Assembly: GCA_966128725.1 (NCBI GenBank)
Contig: CBHYLN010000002.1
Location: 41,729 to 105,728 of the forward strand
DNA: 64,000 nucleotides
Source: JAFDZV01 sp966128725
Lineage (GTDB): Bacteria; Bacteroidota; Ignavibacteria; OLB7
Direction: 5' to 3'
Both the position numbers and the translations under genes were made by a program. Below are positions 44,402 to 53,641 of the stretch, piece by piece (positions within the stretch are counted from its first letter, which is position 1; the number at the start of each line of letters is the position of its first letter). A model generated the notes under the pieces. It was not told the origin of the DNA, did not search any database, and was given only the letters and a program-made list of their open reading frames with translations.

Positions 44402-46336
44402 TTGGCCGGAATTCCCGAAGAGATCGTTGAACGCGTAAAGAACGAGGCGAACATCGTTGATGTTGTCTCGGACTACGTGCGGTTGCGCCGTGCCGGCAAA
44501 AACTGGCTGGGCCTGTGCCCGTTCCACGACGATACGAAGCCGTCGTTCCACGTGGAGCCGGTGCGCGGGATCTTCAAGTGTTTTGCGTGTGGCAAGGGCG
44601 GCAACGTGTTCACGTTCCTGATGGAGCTGAACGGCTGGACCTTCCCGGAAACGGTGCGCAACCTTGCCGGCACCCTGGGCATCGAGATTCCGGAGGAGGA
44701 GCGCGATCGCCAGGGGTTCAGCGAAAACGAACGCCTGGCCTCGGCCGTGCGGGATGCCTCGGAGTTCTTTCAACGCACACTGAAATCCGATGCTGGGGCC
44801 GCCGCGGTAACCTACTTCCGCAAGCGCGGCCTGACCGACGAAACCATCGCCAAGTTCCACCTTGGGTATGCTCCCGATGCGTGGGACGAGTTGTTGAAGC
44901 ATCTGAGCCGTTCAGGGTACTCCTCCGACGAACTTGAACGTTCCGGCCTGGTGATTCGTCGTGAAGGTCGTTCGGGCCATTACGACAGGTTCCGCGATCG
45001 CACCACGTATCCCATCTTCGCCGCCACCGGGCGTATCCTGGGCTTCGGCGCCCGGCGTATGAACGAGGACCCCGATCAGCCGAAGTACATCAATTCGCCC
45101 GACTCGCCCATCTATCACAAGAGCCGTGTGTTGTACGGCCTGTTCCAGGCCCGCGACGCCATTCGGCGAGCCGGCACCGCGCTGATGGTGGAAGGGTATC
45201 TGGATGTGATCTCGCTGCACCAGGCCGGTGTGGAAACGGCGATCGCCACGTGCGGAACCGCGATCGCGCCCGAGCATGCCGAGCTGGTTGCCCGTTACTG
45301 TTCGCGTGTTGTGCTCGTGTTCGACAGCGACCGCGCCGGGCAGAATGCCACCGAGCGCGGCATCGACGTGCTTCTGCGCAAGGGGCTGGATGTATCGGTG
45401 CTGCGTCTTCCCGATGGCGAGGACCCCGATACGTTCGTTCAACGCTTTGGCGCCAAGGAGTTCGAGGGGCGCGTGGAGCGCAGCGTTTCGTTTCTGGAGT
45501 TCCGGGCTCGCATGTTGAAGAACTCCGGCGACTTCGATGCGCCTGAGCGTGCTGCCGAGGCGGTCCGTTCGATTGTGTCCACGATCGCGCTGGTTCCGGA
45601 CGCGCTGAAGCGCGAGCTGTACGTGCAGAAGATCGCCGGCGACTATCATCTGTCCGAAACGCTGCTTGCCAATGAACTGGCCCGCGCGTTGGGGGCCAAG
45701 ACGAGCGGGCGACGTCGCGAGCTGTTACCACGCGATCGTCCGCAACAGCCGGAAGGCTCCGTACCGCTTCCGCCCGAGCCCTATGCTGCGCCGCCCGAGA
45801 TTGACGGATCGGCCGTGCAGCTTGTGCGCCGGCGTCCGCTGGTACGTGCCGAGCTGCCCGCCGACGAGATGCAGTTGTTGGCCGTGCTGCTCGAGGGCGA
45901 TCCGCAGATGCTGGAGCACGTGTTCGCTCGCATCGATCCGCAGGACTTTTCCCATCCCTTGATTCGTGAGCTGGTGGAGCTTGTGCTTGCGCATTACGTG
46001 AACCAGCGATCGTTCTCGATCGACGAGATCGTGATGGAGGATCTGCCGGCCGAGTTGCGCGATCTGGTAACCCTGCTGGCGATCGATCGGGAGTCGATAT
46101 CCACGTACTGGGCCCGGATCGATGTTGATGTCCCTGAGCCAAACCCGTGGCGAATCGCGCGCGATTGTCTGGTGCGCCTGTTGCAGGAGCGTCTTACGCG
46201 CGAGTTCCGCGAATATCAGGAGCGAACCAGGAACGTGGACCCACGGGTAAAGCCCGAATGGGAGGACGAGGTGCTTGGGCGCATTCGGGAACTGACCCGT
46301 GAGATCGAGACGCTGAAGCGTACGGTGTCGGGTTGA
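44402..46336 (+). CDS. dnaG: DNA primase
   Basis: This 644-residue replication primase lays down RNA primers with DnaB helicase. The N-terminal zinc motif is LCPFHDDTKPSFHVEP followed by FKCFACGKGGNVF (Cys-His-Cys-Cys). The TOPRIM core includes ALMVEGYLDVISLHQAG and VLVFDSDRAGQNA. The C-terminal 200 residues carry the DnaB-interaction region. The start is TTG 44402, giving LAGIPEEIVERVKNEANIVDVV, the family's first helix; no ATG lies nearby in frame. It stands alone and its C-terminus is of standard length. Confidence 0.95.
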   Translation: MAGIPEEIVERVKNEANIVDVVSDYVRLRRAGKNWLGLCPFHDDTKPSFHVEPVRGIFKCFACGKGGNVFTFLMELNGWTFPETVRNLAGTLGIEIPEEERDRQGFSENERLASAVRDASEFFQRTLKSDAGAAAVTYFRKRGLTDETIAKFHLGYAPDAWDELLKHLSRSGYSSDELERSGLVIRREGRSGHYDRFRDRTTYPIFAATGRILGFGARRMNEDPDQPKYINSPDSPIYHKSRVLYGLFQARDAIRRAGTALMVEGYLDVISLHQAGVETAIATCGTAIAPEHAELVARYCSRVVLVFDSDRAGQNATERGIDVLLRKGLDVSVLRLPDGEDPDTFVQRFGAKEFEGRVERSVSFLEFRARMLKNSGDFDAPERAAEAVRSIVSTIALVPDALKRELYVQKIAGDYHLSETLLANELARALGAKTSGRRRELLPRDRPQQPEGSVPLPPEPYAAPPEIDGSAVQLVRRRPLVRAELPADEMQLLAVLLEGDPQMLEHVFARIDPQDFSHPLIRELVELVLAHYVNQRSFSIDEIVMEDLPAELRDLVTLLAIDRESISTYWARIDVDVPEPNPWRIARDCLVRLLQERLTREFREYQERTRNVDPRVKPEWEDEVLGRIRELTREIETLKRTVSG

Positions 46337-46492
46337 TGTGCCCTGCCCAGGTGTTTCACATGGCCCAGCCATGCGTCATTACGTGGTTGCACGTACGTGC
46401 CGAACAACGTTGACAGTATCGGAGCCGGCGCCGGTTGGCTTCGTGCAGGGGGGTGCTTCTGCATTGCATTGCAATGGGCGGCCGTGCGAAGG

Positions 46493-46522
46493 TTGGCGGA
46501 ACCAGGAACTCCGGCTAATTTG
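46493..46522 (+). promoter_or_regulatory. Bacteroidota-type promoter, leaderless PorW-like gene
   Basis: TTG (46493-46495), a 20-base spacer and TAATTTG (46516-46522) precede the ATG by only 8 bases. Transcription would start at or next to the start codon. The gene has no Shine-Dalgarno. Confidence 0.5.
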
Positions 46523-46530
46523 ATTCTCGA

Positions 46531-48915
46531 ATGAACGCTCATCGCTGCTCATATATCGCCTTGATCGCGTGTGTTGGCGCGGGCATCTGCCTGTCGGCCT
46601 GCCAGACCACACGGAACTTCACGACGTATTATAATCTGTTCTACAACATGGAACGGATCATGGACGAGGTGGAGGAGGAACTCCTGTTCATTCGTGAACA
46701 GAAGAGTTCCGAACCGGTGTTCTACGTGCCGTTCGACGACCTGGAGCGGCGCGACAACCGATTCTACAACCACCTGGAACGGCGCTCGATGAACAACGAT
46801 GAGATGCGCCTCAACAAGGTGAAGCTGGATTCGATTCTGATCAAGGGATCGAAGCTGATGGCCCGTAGCGCCAAGAGCGATTACCTTGACGACGCCGTGT
46901 TCTACATCGGGAAGACGTACTTCTATGAGCGCGAATGGTATCAGTCGCAGAAGAAGTGCGAGGAGCTGATCGCAGGGTTCCCCGGCAGCCGCTGGTATCC
47001 CGACGCGCATCTGGTGCTCTCGATGGACCTGATGCAGCAGGGGAAGCTGGCCGATGCGGCAACGATGATCTCGCGGACGATCGATATCGGATGGGCCGCC
47101 GAACGCCGCGATATCCTGATCGATGCGTTTCGCTTGAACGCCGACCTTCAGGTTGGTGAGGGCAATGTGGCCGAGGCGCTTCGCCCGTATCAACGCGCCA
47201 TGACGCTGAGCACCGACAACGAGGACCGTGCAAGGTGGCAATACGAGATGGCGATGATCCATTTCCGCCGTGGTGATTTCCAGGCGGCGCTCGCCGGGTT
47301 GGACTCGGTTGGTGATGTCTATTCGCCCGATGTGCTGGTGGAGTTCCAGACCGGATTGCAGCGCGCCGCTACGCTGCGTGCGCTGGGCCAGTTCGACAAG
47401 GCCGCCGAGCAATTGGAGGACCTTCACGATAACAGTAACTACGAGGCCTGGCTTGGCCTGGTGGAGCTGGAGATGTCCAACCTTGCGGCTGCCCGCCCGG
47501 ATGGCAATGCCCCCACCGATGCGGATTACGCCCGGATCGACTCGGTTTCGCCCGGCAAATCCTACTCGTCGTACGCACATTACGAACGCGCCGTTCGTGC
47601 ATTCCGTGCCGGTGATTACCGTACGGCAGTGGACAACTTCAACAAGGCAAAGCAGTCCGCCGCGCCGTTTCAGCGTCGCGCCCAGCGCTACGCCGCGCAG
47701 TTGGAGCGGTACTTCGAGCAATCCACCAAGGCCTACGCCATGACCGTTGGGAGCGACCCGATGGTGGTGCCTGATTCTCTGAAGACACCCGCGGCCGAAG
47801 CCTTCTACAACACTGCTCGTGTATTTGCCTCGCTGGGAATTCCGGATTCGATGGTGCGGTACTACGATCTTTCGTATCGGTGGTCCGGTGCCGGCAGTCC
47901 GGAGGGGGCTCGTGTGCTGTACGCTCGTTCGGTTATGGCCCGCGATTCCGGCCGTACATCGGCGGCCGATTCCATTCTCGACATCATCGTCAACAAATAT
48001 CCGTTGACGGAGTATGCGGCCGACGCGCGCCCGCGATTGGGATACACCGAGGCGTCGTTGATCGATCAGGCGAAGGATCTGTACCTGTCCGGCATGAGCA
48101 ACCTGAAGGTTGGCGACAACCAGGCCGCGCTCGCCAAGTTTCAGCGTGTGGTCGCCGAACATCCCAAGTCGCCGTTTGCGCCACGCGCGTATTATGCCAT
48201 CGGGCTTATCTACGAGCAGCAATACAACCAGTTGGACAGCGCGTACAGTTACTACGGCCGATTGGTTGATCGCTTCCCGAGAAGCGAGCAGGCGTTGGCG
48301 GTTGCGCCGTTGCTACAGGCGGTGAACGTGCAGCGCATGCGCCGTCCCAATAACGAAGTGCCGCCGATCGACAGTTCGGGTGTCAATATGGATTGGATGA
48401 AGGAGAATCCGCCGGTTGATCCGGATGACGAACCGGATGTGCTGATCCCGCTGAATGGCGATACGTCGAAGCTGAAGCCGCGTGTGAACCCGGTGGGAAC
48501 GTCGCCCGGTGGCGGACAGATACAGCCAGGCGCGGGCCAGAGCAAGAACCCAGCTCCGCCAGCTGGGCAGCCAAGCGGCGCGCCGGCGGGCAGCAAGCCG
48601 GCCGATATCAAGCCGCAGGGCACCAAACCAGGCGGCGTAAAGCCATCGGGCACGAAGCCTACGGGTACGAAGCCATCGGGCACGAAGCCATCGGGCACGA
48701 AGCCATCGGGCACGAAGCCATCAGGCGCGAAGCCATCGGGCACGAAGCCATCGGGCACGAAGCCTACGGGCACGAAGCCTACGGGTACGAAGCCTACGGG
48801 TGCGAAGCCATCGGGTGCGAAGCCATCGGGCGCGAAGCCGAGCGGTGCACCGGCCGTGCCGCCCAAGGCAGGGACTCCGCCAAACGGAAGCGGCACAAAG
48901 AAGACGTCGCCGTAA
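46531..48915 (+). CDS. PorW/SprE-like TPR lipoprotein with Pro-Lys repeat tail
   Basis: The 794-residue lipoprotein (lipobox LSAC, Cys24) opens its mature part with QTTRNFTTYYNLFYN, resembling the TxxYhN-type start of PorW/SprE, the lipoprotein TPR component needed for type IX secretion in Bacteroidota. Several TPRs follow: DDAVFYIGKTYFYEREWYQS, EALRPYQRAMTLSTDNEDRA and FAPRAYYAIGLIYEQQYNQ. The C-terminal 110 residues include 15 units of the pattern GxKPx. A T9SS role rests on the start, the TPR layout and the sorting-tail cargo in this window; a YfiO/BamD-type function is a less likely alternative. There is no Shine-Dalgarno; the start follows a promoter-like element. Confidence 0.65.
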   Translation: MNAHRCSYIALIACVGAGICLSACQTTRNFTTYYNLFYNMERIMDEVEEELLFIREQKSSEPVFYVPFDDLERRDNRFYNHLERRSMNNDEMRLNKVKLDSILIKGSKLMARSAKSDYLDDAVFYIGKTYFYEREWYQSQKKCEELIAGFPGSRWYPDAHLVLSMDLMQQGKLADAATMISRTIDIGWAAERRDILIDAFRLNADLQVGEGNVAEALRPYQRAMTLSTDNEDRARWQYEMAMIHFRRGDFQAALAGLDSVGDVYSPDVLVEFQTGLQRAATLRALGQFDKAAEQLEDLHDNSNYEAWLGLVELEMSNLAAARPDGNAPTDADYARIDSVSPGKSYSSYAHYERAVRAFRAGDYRTAVDNFNKAKQSAAPFQRRAQRYAAQLERYFEQSTKAYAMTVGSDPMVVPDSLKTPAAEAFYNTARVFASLGIPDSMVRYYDLSYRWSGAGSPEGARVLYARSVMARDSGRTSAADSILDIIVNKYPLTEYAADARPRLGYTEASLIDQAKDLYLSGMSNLKVGDNQAALAKFQRVVAEHPKSPFAPRAYYAIGLIYEQQYNQLDSAYSYYGRLVDRFPRSEQALAVAPLLQAVNVQRMRRPNNEVPPIDSSGVNMDWMKENPPVDPDDEPDVLIPLNGDTSKLKPRVNPVGTSPGGGQIQPGAGQSKNPAPPAGQPSGAPAGSKPADIKPQGTKPGGVKPSGTKPTGTKPSGTKPSGTKPSGTKPSGAKPSGTKPSGTKPTGTKPTGTKPTGAKPSGAKPSGAKPSGAPAVPPKAGTPPNGSGTKKTSP
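48619..48843 (+). repeat. 15 tandem 15-base units coding GxKPx
   Basis: Fifteen consecutive units of the type GGCACGAAGCCATCG encode GTKPS/GTKPT/GAKPS. Codon use differs between units (cca tcg, cct acg, gcg), so part is diverged and part is near-identical (48665-48720). The tail is basic and Pro-rich. Confidence 0.9.
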
Positions 48916-48965
48916 CCTGTCGTACACCGAATCCGATGCCGGCGCCCGGCACATCTGGCGCAGAT

Positions 48966-49000
48966 ACAACGCACCGCAGCCAATTGCTCCGGTGCGTTGT
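48966..49000. terminator. Perfect 11 bp hairpin after PorW-like gene
   Basis: ACAACGCACCG and CGGTGCGTTGT pair perfectly around a 13-base loop. No U-tract follows. A second small hairpin (TGCCGG/CCGGCA) precedes it at 48938-48953. Confidence 0.45.
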
Positions 49001-49110
49001 GCGCTTCAACCCGCCGGCAGCACATCGCGACAAGCTGCTGGCCGTACGGCAAAACAGCGTTCGCGGCAGAATGAAACACAAACCGTCCGATACGAACGCC
49101 GCGGAATCGC

Positions 49111-49117
49111 TAACTTG
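49111..49117 (+). promoter_or_regulatory. TAACTTG element 8 bases before pyrK start
   Basis: The spacing TAAYTTG-N8-ATG is identical to that upstream of the PorW-like gene (TAATTTG). No TTG is seen at the -33 position. Confidence 0.35.
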
Positions 49118-49125
49118 ACGCCACC

Positions 49126-49914
49126 ATGTTCCAGGAGACTGTTTCAATCCAGGGCCACGCCGAAGTGGCCGCCAATGTGCACACGCTCACGTTTGTTTCG
49201 CCGCGCATTGCTGGCGCAACACAACCCGGGCAGTTCCTCAACCTTAAGCCGAACGGGGCGCTCGATCCCCTGCTGCGGCGCGCATACAGCGTGCACCGGA
49301 TCCAGGGCGACTGCGTTGAGGTGATCTTTAATGTGGTGGGCAAGGGGTCGGCTATCCTTGCGGCGAAACGGCCGGGCGATCAGCTTGATGTGATGGGGCC
49401 GTTGGGCATCCCGTTTCATTACGAAGGCGACTACGATCGTGCAATCCTGGTGAGCGGCGGCGTGGGCATCGCGCCGATGCCGATTCTGGGCGATGCCGTG
49501 GCGGCGCTGGGAAAGGACGTTGTGAATATTCACGGCGCGCGTAACGCCGCGTTGGTGGCCGATGACGGCCGTCTGCGCAATGCGATCTTCGCCACCGACG
49601 ACGGCTCGCTTGGGTTTCACGGCAATGTGGTGGCCGCATTGGATGCCTATCTGGCGGCCAACCCTTCCGGCAGCGCTCGGGTGTTTGCCTGCGGCCCCAA
49701 CAAGATGCTGGGCGCGTTGGGCGAATACTGCAACATGCGGGGGCTTGCGCTGGAGGTCTCGTTGGAGTGCCAGATGGCGTGTGGCATCGGAATATGTCAG
49801 GGCTGTCCCGTTGAAATGACAAACGGACCGAAGAAGTACACGCTGGTATGTACCCACGGTCCTAACTACGATATCAACGACATCGTTCTGGATTCACTTC
49901 CGGCCGTGCATTAA
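49126..49914 (+). CDS. pyrK: Dihydroorotate dehydrogenase electron transfer subunit
   Basis: The 262-residue ferredoxin-reductase-type flavoprotein (FAD and 2Fe-2S) passes electrons from dihydroorotate oxidation to NAD+. The FAD part includes PGQFLNLKP and RRAYSVHRI; the NAD part has LVSGGVGIAPMPIL. The 2Fe-2S cysteines are clear: ECQMACGIGICQGCPVEM and later YTLVCTHGP. It is 113 bases from the PyrD gene, so the two form the PyrDB heterotetramer. There is no Shine-Dalgarno at the ATG. Confidence 0.93.
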   Translation: MFQETVSIQGHAEVAANVHTLTFVSPRIAGATQPGQFLNLKPNGALDPLLRRAYSVHRIQGDCVEVIFNVVGKGSAILAAKRPGDQLDVMGPLGIPFHYEGDYDRAILVSGGVGIAPMPILGDAVAALGKDVVNIHGARNAALVADDGRLRNAIFATDDGSLGFHGNVVAALDAYLAANPSGSARVFACGPNKMLGALGEYCNMRGLALEVSLECQMACGIGICQGCPVEMTNGPKKYTLVCTHGPNYDINDIVLDSLPAVH

Positions 49915-50027
49915 TCGTTAGGTGCCGCGGCCGGGCCGGGTTGCTCCCGGTGACCGTGTTCCCGCTTCACTCGGCGTTGGTACATCCGGCGTCGCTTCTC
50001 CAAAACTGCAAACAGAACAGCTTCCCC

Positions 50028-50975
50028 GTGCCTTCCACCGAGATCACGATACGCAACGTCACGTTCGCCAACCCGGTGCTTACCGCGTCGGGCACGTTTG
50101 GTTATGGCCTGGAGTGTGAATCGTTTGTGGACGTCGCCGCGTTGGGCGGTGTGGTCACAAAAAGCATCAGCCGAAAGCCGCGCGATGGTAATCCGCCGCA
50201 GCGGATTGCGGAAACCACCGCCGGCATGCTGAACTCGATCGGCCTGGCCAATGTTGGCGTGGATGCCTTTCTGGAGTCCAAGCTCCCGATGCTGCGCCAG
50301 CGCGGGGCCACGGTAATCGTGAACATCGCGGCCAGTTCGGTGGAGGAGTACTGCTACGTGCTGGAGCGCTGCGAGGAGCACGAGGGCATCGCCGGCTATG
50401 AGATCAACGTAAGCTGCCCGAACGTGAAGGACGGCGGCCTGAGCTTCGGCACGGATTGCATGTCGGTTGCGTTGATTACCCGCGAGCTGCGTTCGCGTAC
50501 CAGCAAAATGCTGGCGATGAAACTTACACCGAACGTGACGTCGATCGGGGAGTTTGCCCGCGCGTGCCAGGAAGAAGGCGCCGATGCAGTATCCTGTGTG
50601 AACACGTTTGTGGGCATGGCGGTGGACGCGCACACCCGCCGCCCCAAGATCGCCACGATCACCGGCGGTTACTCCGGCCCGGCGATCAAGCCGATGGCGC
50701 TGGCGAAGGTGTACGAGGTTCGCAAGGCCGTATCGATCCCGATCATCGGCATCGGCGGCATCATGAACGCCGAGGACGCAATCGAGTTCATGATCGTTGG
50801 CGCCTCGCTTGTGCAGGTTGGCACAGCGCTGTTTATTGATCCGGCGGCCGGTGTTGCGATTGCTCGCGGAATCGAGCAGTACCTTGCCGACCACAATATC
50901 CCATCCGCGGCCAGCCTGGTTGGTTCGCTTGATACCTCGATGCAGCCGTCGTTGGTGGCGGCCGGCTGGAGTTAA
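50028..50975 (+). CDS. pyrD: Dihydroorotate dehydrogenase catalytic subunit (type 1B)
   Basis: The product has 315 residues from GTG 50028; the ORF is open further upstream (to 49941), but homology begins with STEITIRNVTFANPVLTASG. This FMN-dependent enzyme makes orotate for pyrimidine synthesis. Signatures are GGVVTKSISRKPRDGNPPQR, EINVSCPNVKDGGLSFG with the catalytic Cys, and GVGGIMN-like IIGIGGIMNAEDAIEF near the end. Pairing with PyrK identifies it as type 1B. A strong hairpin follows the stop codon. Confidence 0.95.
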   Translation: MPSTEITIRNVTFANPVLTASGTFGYGLECESFVDVAALGGVVTKSISRKPRDGNPPQRIAETTAGMLNSIGLANVGVDAFLESKLPMLRQRGATVIVNIAASSVEEYCYVLERCEEHEGIAGYEINVSCPNVKDGGLSFGTDCMSVALITRELRSRTSKMLAMKLTPNVTSIGEFARACQEEGADAVSCVNTFVGMAVDAHTRRPKIATITGGYSGPAIKPMALAKVYEVRKAVSIPIIGIGGIMNAEDAIEFMIVGASLVQVGTALFIDPAAGVAIARGIEQYLADHNIPSAASLVGSLDTSMQPSLVAAGWS

Positions 50976-50983
50976 GCTCGCAC

Positions 50984-51014
50984 GCGTAGCGCAGCCGGGT
51001 TCGGCCCGCTACGC
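50984..51014 (+). terminator. Hairpin after pyrD, no U-tract
   Basis: GCGTAGCG and CGCTACGC pair perfectly, with an inner GCCG/CGGC stem. It lies 8 bases after the pyrD stop. Confidence 0.5.
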
Positions 51015-51117
51015 TACGCAGCATCCGAGTATTTCCCCATGCGCCCACGCCGTGCGTGTGCGTTACCCTACCGGCGCATCCCAGACGCCGGCGTAACCGA
51101 TAATCCGCAGCCCAGAC

Positions 51118-53556
51118 GTGTCCAAGCTCACATTGAAGCGCGCCGACGCTCCCGGCACAATTGATCTGTTCGGCGACAACGCGGCGAAGCCCGATGCCGA
51201 CGCCGCCCAGCCGCGCGCGGGCGAGCGTCGTGATCGTGTTGCCGAGCCGCTGCCGCCTGTGAGCGCGGATTTTATCAACGACCTCAACCCCGTGCAGCGC
51301 GAGGCCGCCACAACCACCGATGGCCCGGTGCTGATTGTTGCCGGCGCGGGCAGCGGCAAGACGCGCGTGCTTACCTACCGCATCGCGTATCTGCTGGCCC
51401 ACGGGACACCTGCCTGGCGTGTGCTGGCACTGACCTTTACCAATAAGGCCGCCGGCGAAATGAAGGAGCGTGTTGCGCGGCTGGTGGGTCACGAGCGAGC
51501 GCATTCGCTGTGGATGGGGACGTTCCACTCCGTGTTCAGCCGTATCCTGCGCCGCGAGGCGGAGAAGCTGGGATATACGTCCAGCTTCACCATCTACGAT
51601 ACCGACGACTCGCTGTCGGTTGTGCGCTCGGCGATGAGCGAGTTCGGTATCTCCACCAGCGACTTCACACCAAAGTCAATCCACGGCAGAATTTCCGCCG
51701 CCAAGAACGCGATGGTGAACCCAACGGCCTATCGCAGCAGCGCATCGGATCCGGTGGAGGAGAAGGTTGCCCACGTATACGAAAGCTACGAGCGGCGTTT
51801 GCGGGCCAGCAACGCGATGGACTTCGATGATCTGCTCGTGAAGACCATCGAGCTGTTCGAGCGGCATCCCGACGTGGCCGAGAAGTATCAGAAGCAGTTC
51901 CGATATATCCTGATCGACGAGTATCAGGACACCAACCGCGCCCAGTATACGGTGGTGAACATCCTGGCGGCGCTGAATCGCAACATCTGCGTGGTTGGCG
52001 ACGACTCCCAGTCGATCTACCGCTTCCGCGGCGCCGATATCCGCAACATCCTCGATTTCGAGCACGACTATCCGGACTACCGCATCTATCGTCTTGAGCA
52101 GAACTACCGTTCCACCAAGAACATCCTTGCGGTTGCCGACGATGTGATCCGCAATAATCGCCGGCGAATCGATAAGACGCTCTGGACGGATAATCAGGAT
52201 GGCGAACGTGTGCGCGTGCTTACCGTGCGCGACGAGCGTGAGGAAGGCGAGGAGGTGGTGAAGATCGTTGAGCGGCTTCGGCGCGAGGGCATGTCGCTGA
52301 ACGATCTGGCGGTGCTGTACCGCACCAATTCGCAGTCGCTCTCGGTTGAGGATGCCCTGCGCCGTGCGAACATTCCCTACGGTCTGGTGGGCGGCGTTGC
52401 GTTCTATCGGCGCAAGGAAGTAAAGGACGCACTGGCCTACATGCGGTTGGTGGTGAACGAGCGCGATGACGAGTCGTTCCTGCGCGCTGTGAACACACCG
52501 GCCCGTGGTGTCGGCGAAACGTCGATGAAGCGGCTGCGGGTGTTTGCTCAAAGCCGTGGCATCTCGTTGATGGAAACCGCGCGCCATCCGGAGCGTGTGC
52601 CCGATCTTACGCCCCGCGTGGGCGTGGTGCTCACGAAGTTCGCCGCGATGATCGATCTGTATCGCAACCATCTTGCCGACATGCCGCCGGCCGAGCTGGT
52701 ACGCACGTTGCTATCGGAGTCGGGTCTGCTGGAAAGTTATCGCGACGAAGGGACGCCCGAGGCCGTGGCGCGCTGGGACAACGTTCAGCGCATCCTGTCG
52801 CACGTGGCCGAATACACCGAGGCCAACCCCGAGGCCGATCTGGCCCTGTACCTGCAGGAGATCTCGTTGATGTCCGACGCCGACAGCTATGACTCGGCTG
52901 CCGAGCGCGTTACGTTGATGACGATCCACTCGGCCAAGGGTCTCGAGTTCCGGGGGGTGGTTGTGGTTGGTCTGGAGGAAGGATTGTTCCCGCTTGGCAA
53001 TTCGGCGCAGCAGGAGGAGGATCTGGAGGAGGAGCGTCGTCTGTTCTATGTGGCGGTGACACGCGCGAAGGAGCGTCTGTACCTGACCAATGCCGAACGG
53101 CGTTATCGTTTTGGCGAGCTGAGTTATCCAACACCATCGCGTTTCCTGAACGAGGTACGCGACGAGCTGCTGGAGTACGATGCCACCGCGCCGCCCAGGC
53201 CGGCAAGCTCGTCGTTCAGCCTGGGCACGATGCGCGGCGCGCGGGCGGGCGGCAGCCGACCCTGGAGCGCCCAGCGCGATACCGCGCGCCAGCGGCCGGA
53301 GGAATCCCCTGCGGGCGATCGCCGGGCCGAGACGCCGATCCCCGAGCCGGGATTCGAGCCACAGGTATCGCCGGATGACTACTCGCAGACGCCGCGAACA
53401 TTGCAAGTTGGAACACGCGTTGTGCATCCGACATTTGGCCCGGGCAAGGTGGAGGCGATTGTTGGCAGCGGTGAACGCACGAAGCTTACGGTGCGATTCG
53501 ACGGGGTTGGAAGGAAGCAGTTAATGCTGAAATTTGCCAATCTCAGACTGATGTAG
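51118..53556 (+). CDS. pcrA: ATP-dependent DNA helicase, PcrA/UvrD
   Basis: This 812-residue SF1A helicase has Walker A IVAGAGSGKTRVLTYRIA, Walker B ILIDEYQDTNRAQY, then VVGDDSQSIYRFRGAD, LEQNYRST and the motif V/VI region TIHSAKGLEFRGVVVVGLEE and YVAVTRAKERLYL. The C-terminal 60 residues (GTRVVHPTFGPGKVEAIVG) form the Tudor-like domain that binds RNA polymerase in PcrA/UvrD. GTG 51118 is the start. The N-terminal extension of about 55 residues before DLNPVQREA is longer than in PcrA. A single-gene unit ended by a U-tract terminator. Confidence 0.95.
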   Translation: MSKLTLKRADAPGTIDLFGDNAAKPDADAAQPRAGERRDRVAEPLPPVSADFINDLNPVQREAATTTDGPVLIVAGAGSGKTRVLTYRIAYLLAHGTPAWRVLALTFTNKAAGEMKERVARLVGHERAHSLWMGTFHSVFSRILRREAEKLGYTSSFTIYDTDDSLSVVRSAMSEFGISTSDFTPKSIHGRISAAKNAMVNPTAYRSSASDPVEEKVAHVYESYERRLRASNAMDFDDLLVKTIELFERHPDVAEKYQKQFRYILIDEYQDTNRAQYTVVNILAALNRNICVVGDDSQSIYRFRGADIRNILDFEHDYPDYRIYRLEQNYRSTKNILAVADDVIRNNRRRIDKTLWTDNQDGERVRVLTVRDEREEGEEVVKIVERLRREGMSLNDLAVLYRTNSQSLSVEDALRRANIPYGLVGGVAFYRRKEVKDALAYMRLVVNERDDESFLRAVNTPARGVGETSMKRLRVFAQSRGISLMETARHPERVPDLTPRVGVVLTKFAAMIDLYRNHLADMPPAELVRTLLSESGLLESYRDEGTPEAVARWDNVQRILSHVAEYTEANPEADLALYLQEISLMSDADSYDSAAERVTLMTIHSAKGLEFRGVVVVGLEEGLFPLGNSAQQEEDLEEERRLFYVAVTRAKERLYLTNAERRYRFGELSYPTPSRFLNEVRDELLEYDATAPPRPASSSFSLGTMRGARAGGSRPWSAQRDTARQRPEESPAGDRRAETPIPEPGFEPQVSPDDYSQTPRTLQVGTRVVHPTFGPGKVEAIVGSGERTKLTVRFDGVGRKQLMLKFANLRLM

Positions 53557-53577
53557 ACACGGTTGCACGGCCAAGTG

Positions 53578-53610
53578 TCACAGGCTTCGTGACGACCTGT
53601 GAAGTTTTTT
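53578..53610 (+). terminator. Intrinsic terminator of pcrA
   Basis: TCACAGG pairs with CCTGTGA and the inner TCG/CGA can extend it; AG and six T follow (53605-53610). Confidence 0.85.
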
Positions 53611-53611
53611 C

Positions 53612-53641
53612 TTGATTTGTAGCTCGGTGGCGCTGTATTAT
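53612..53641 (+). promoter_or_regulatory. Sigma-70-like promoter for the GldM-like cluster
   Basis: TTGATT (53612-53617), an 18-base spacer and TATTAT (53636-53641) match the classical -35/-10 elements (4/6 and 5/6). It lies just after the pcrA terminator and would give a 330-base leader before the GldM-like gene. Confidence 0.4.

Noticed and set aside
44544..44559. parS-like site CGTTCCACGTGGAGCC
   Set aside because: Only about 11 of 16 positions fit the consensus, and the palindrome is explained by the DnaG zinc-motif codons (SFHVEP).
46549..48222. 557-residue minus-strand frame opposite the PorW-like gene
   Set aside because: Its residues look like reversed codons of the TPR gene; no start or domain evidence.
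48619..48843. CRISPR array
   Set aside because: The repeats are 15 bases, adjoining, without spacers, and stay in frame with the protein.
50984..51014. tRNA
   Set aside because: GGTTCGG and paired arms recall a T-arm, but the paired structure is a simple nested hairpin of 31 bases without anticodon arm.
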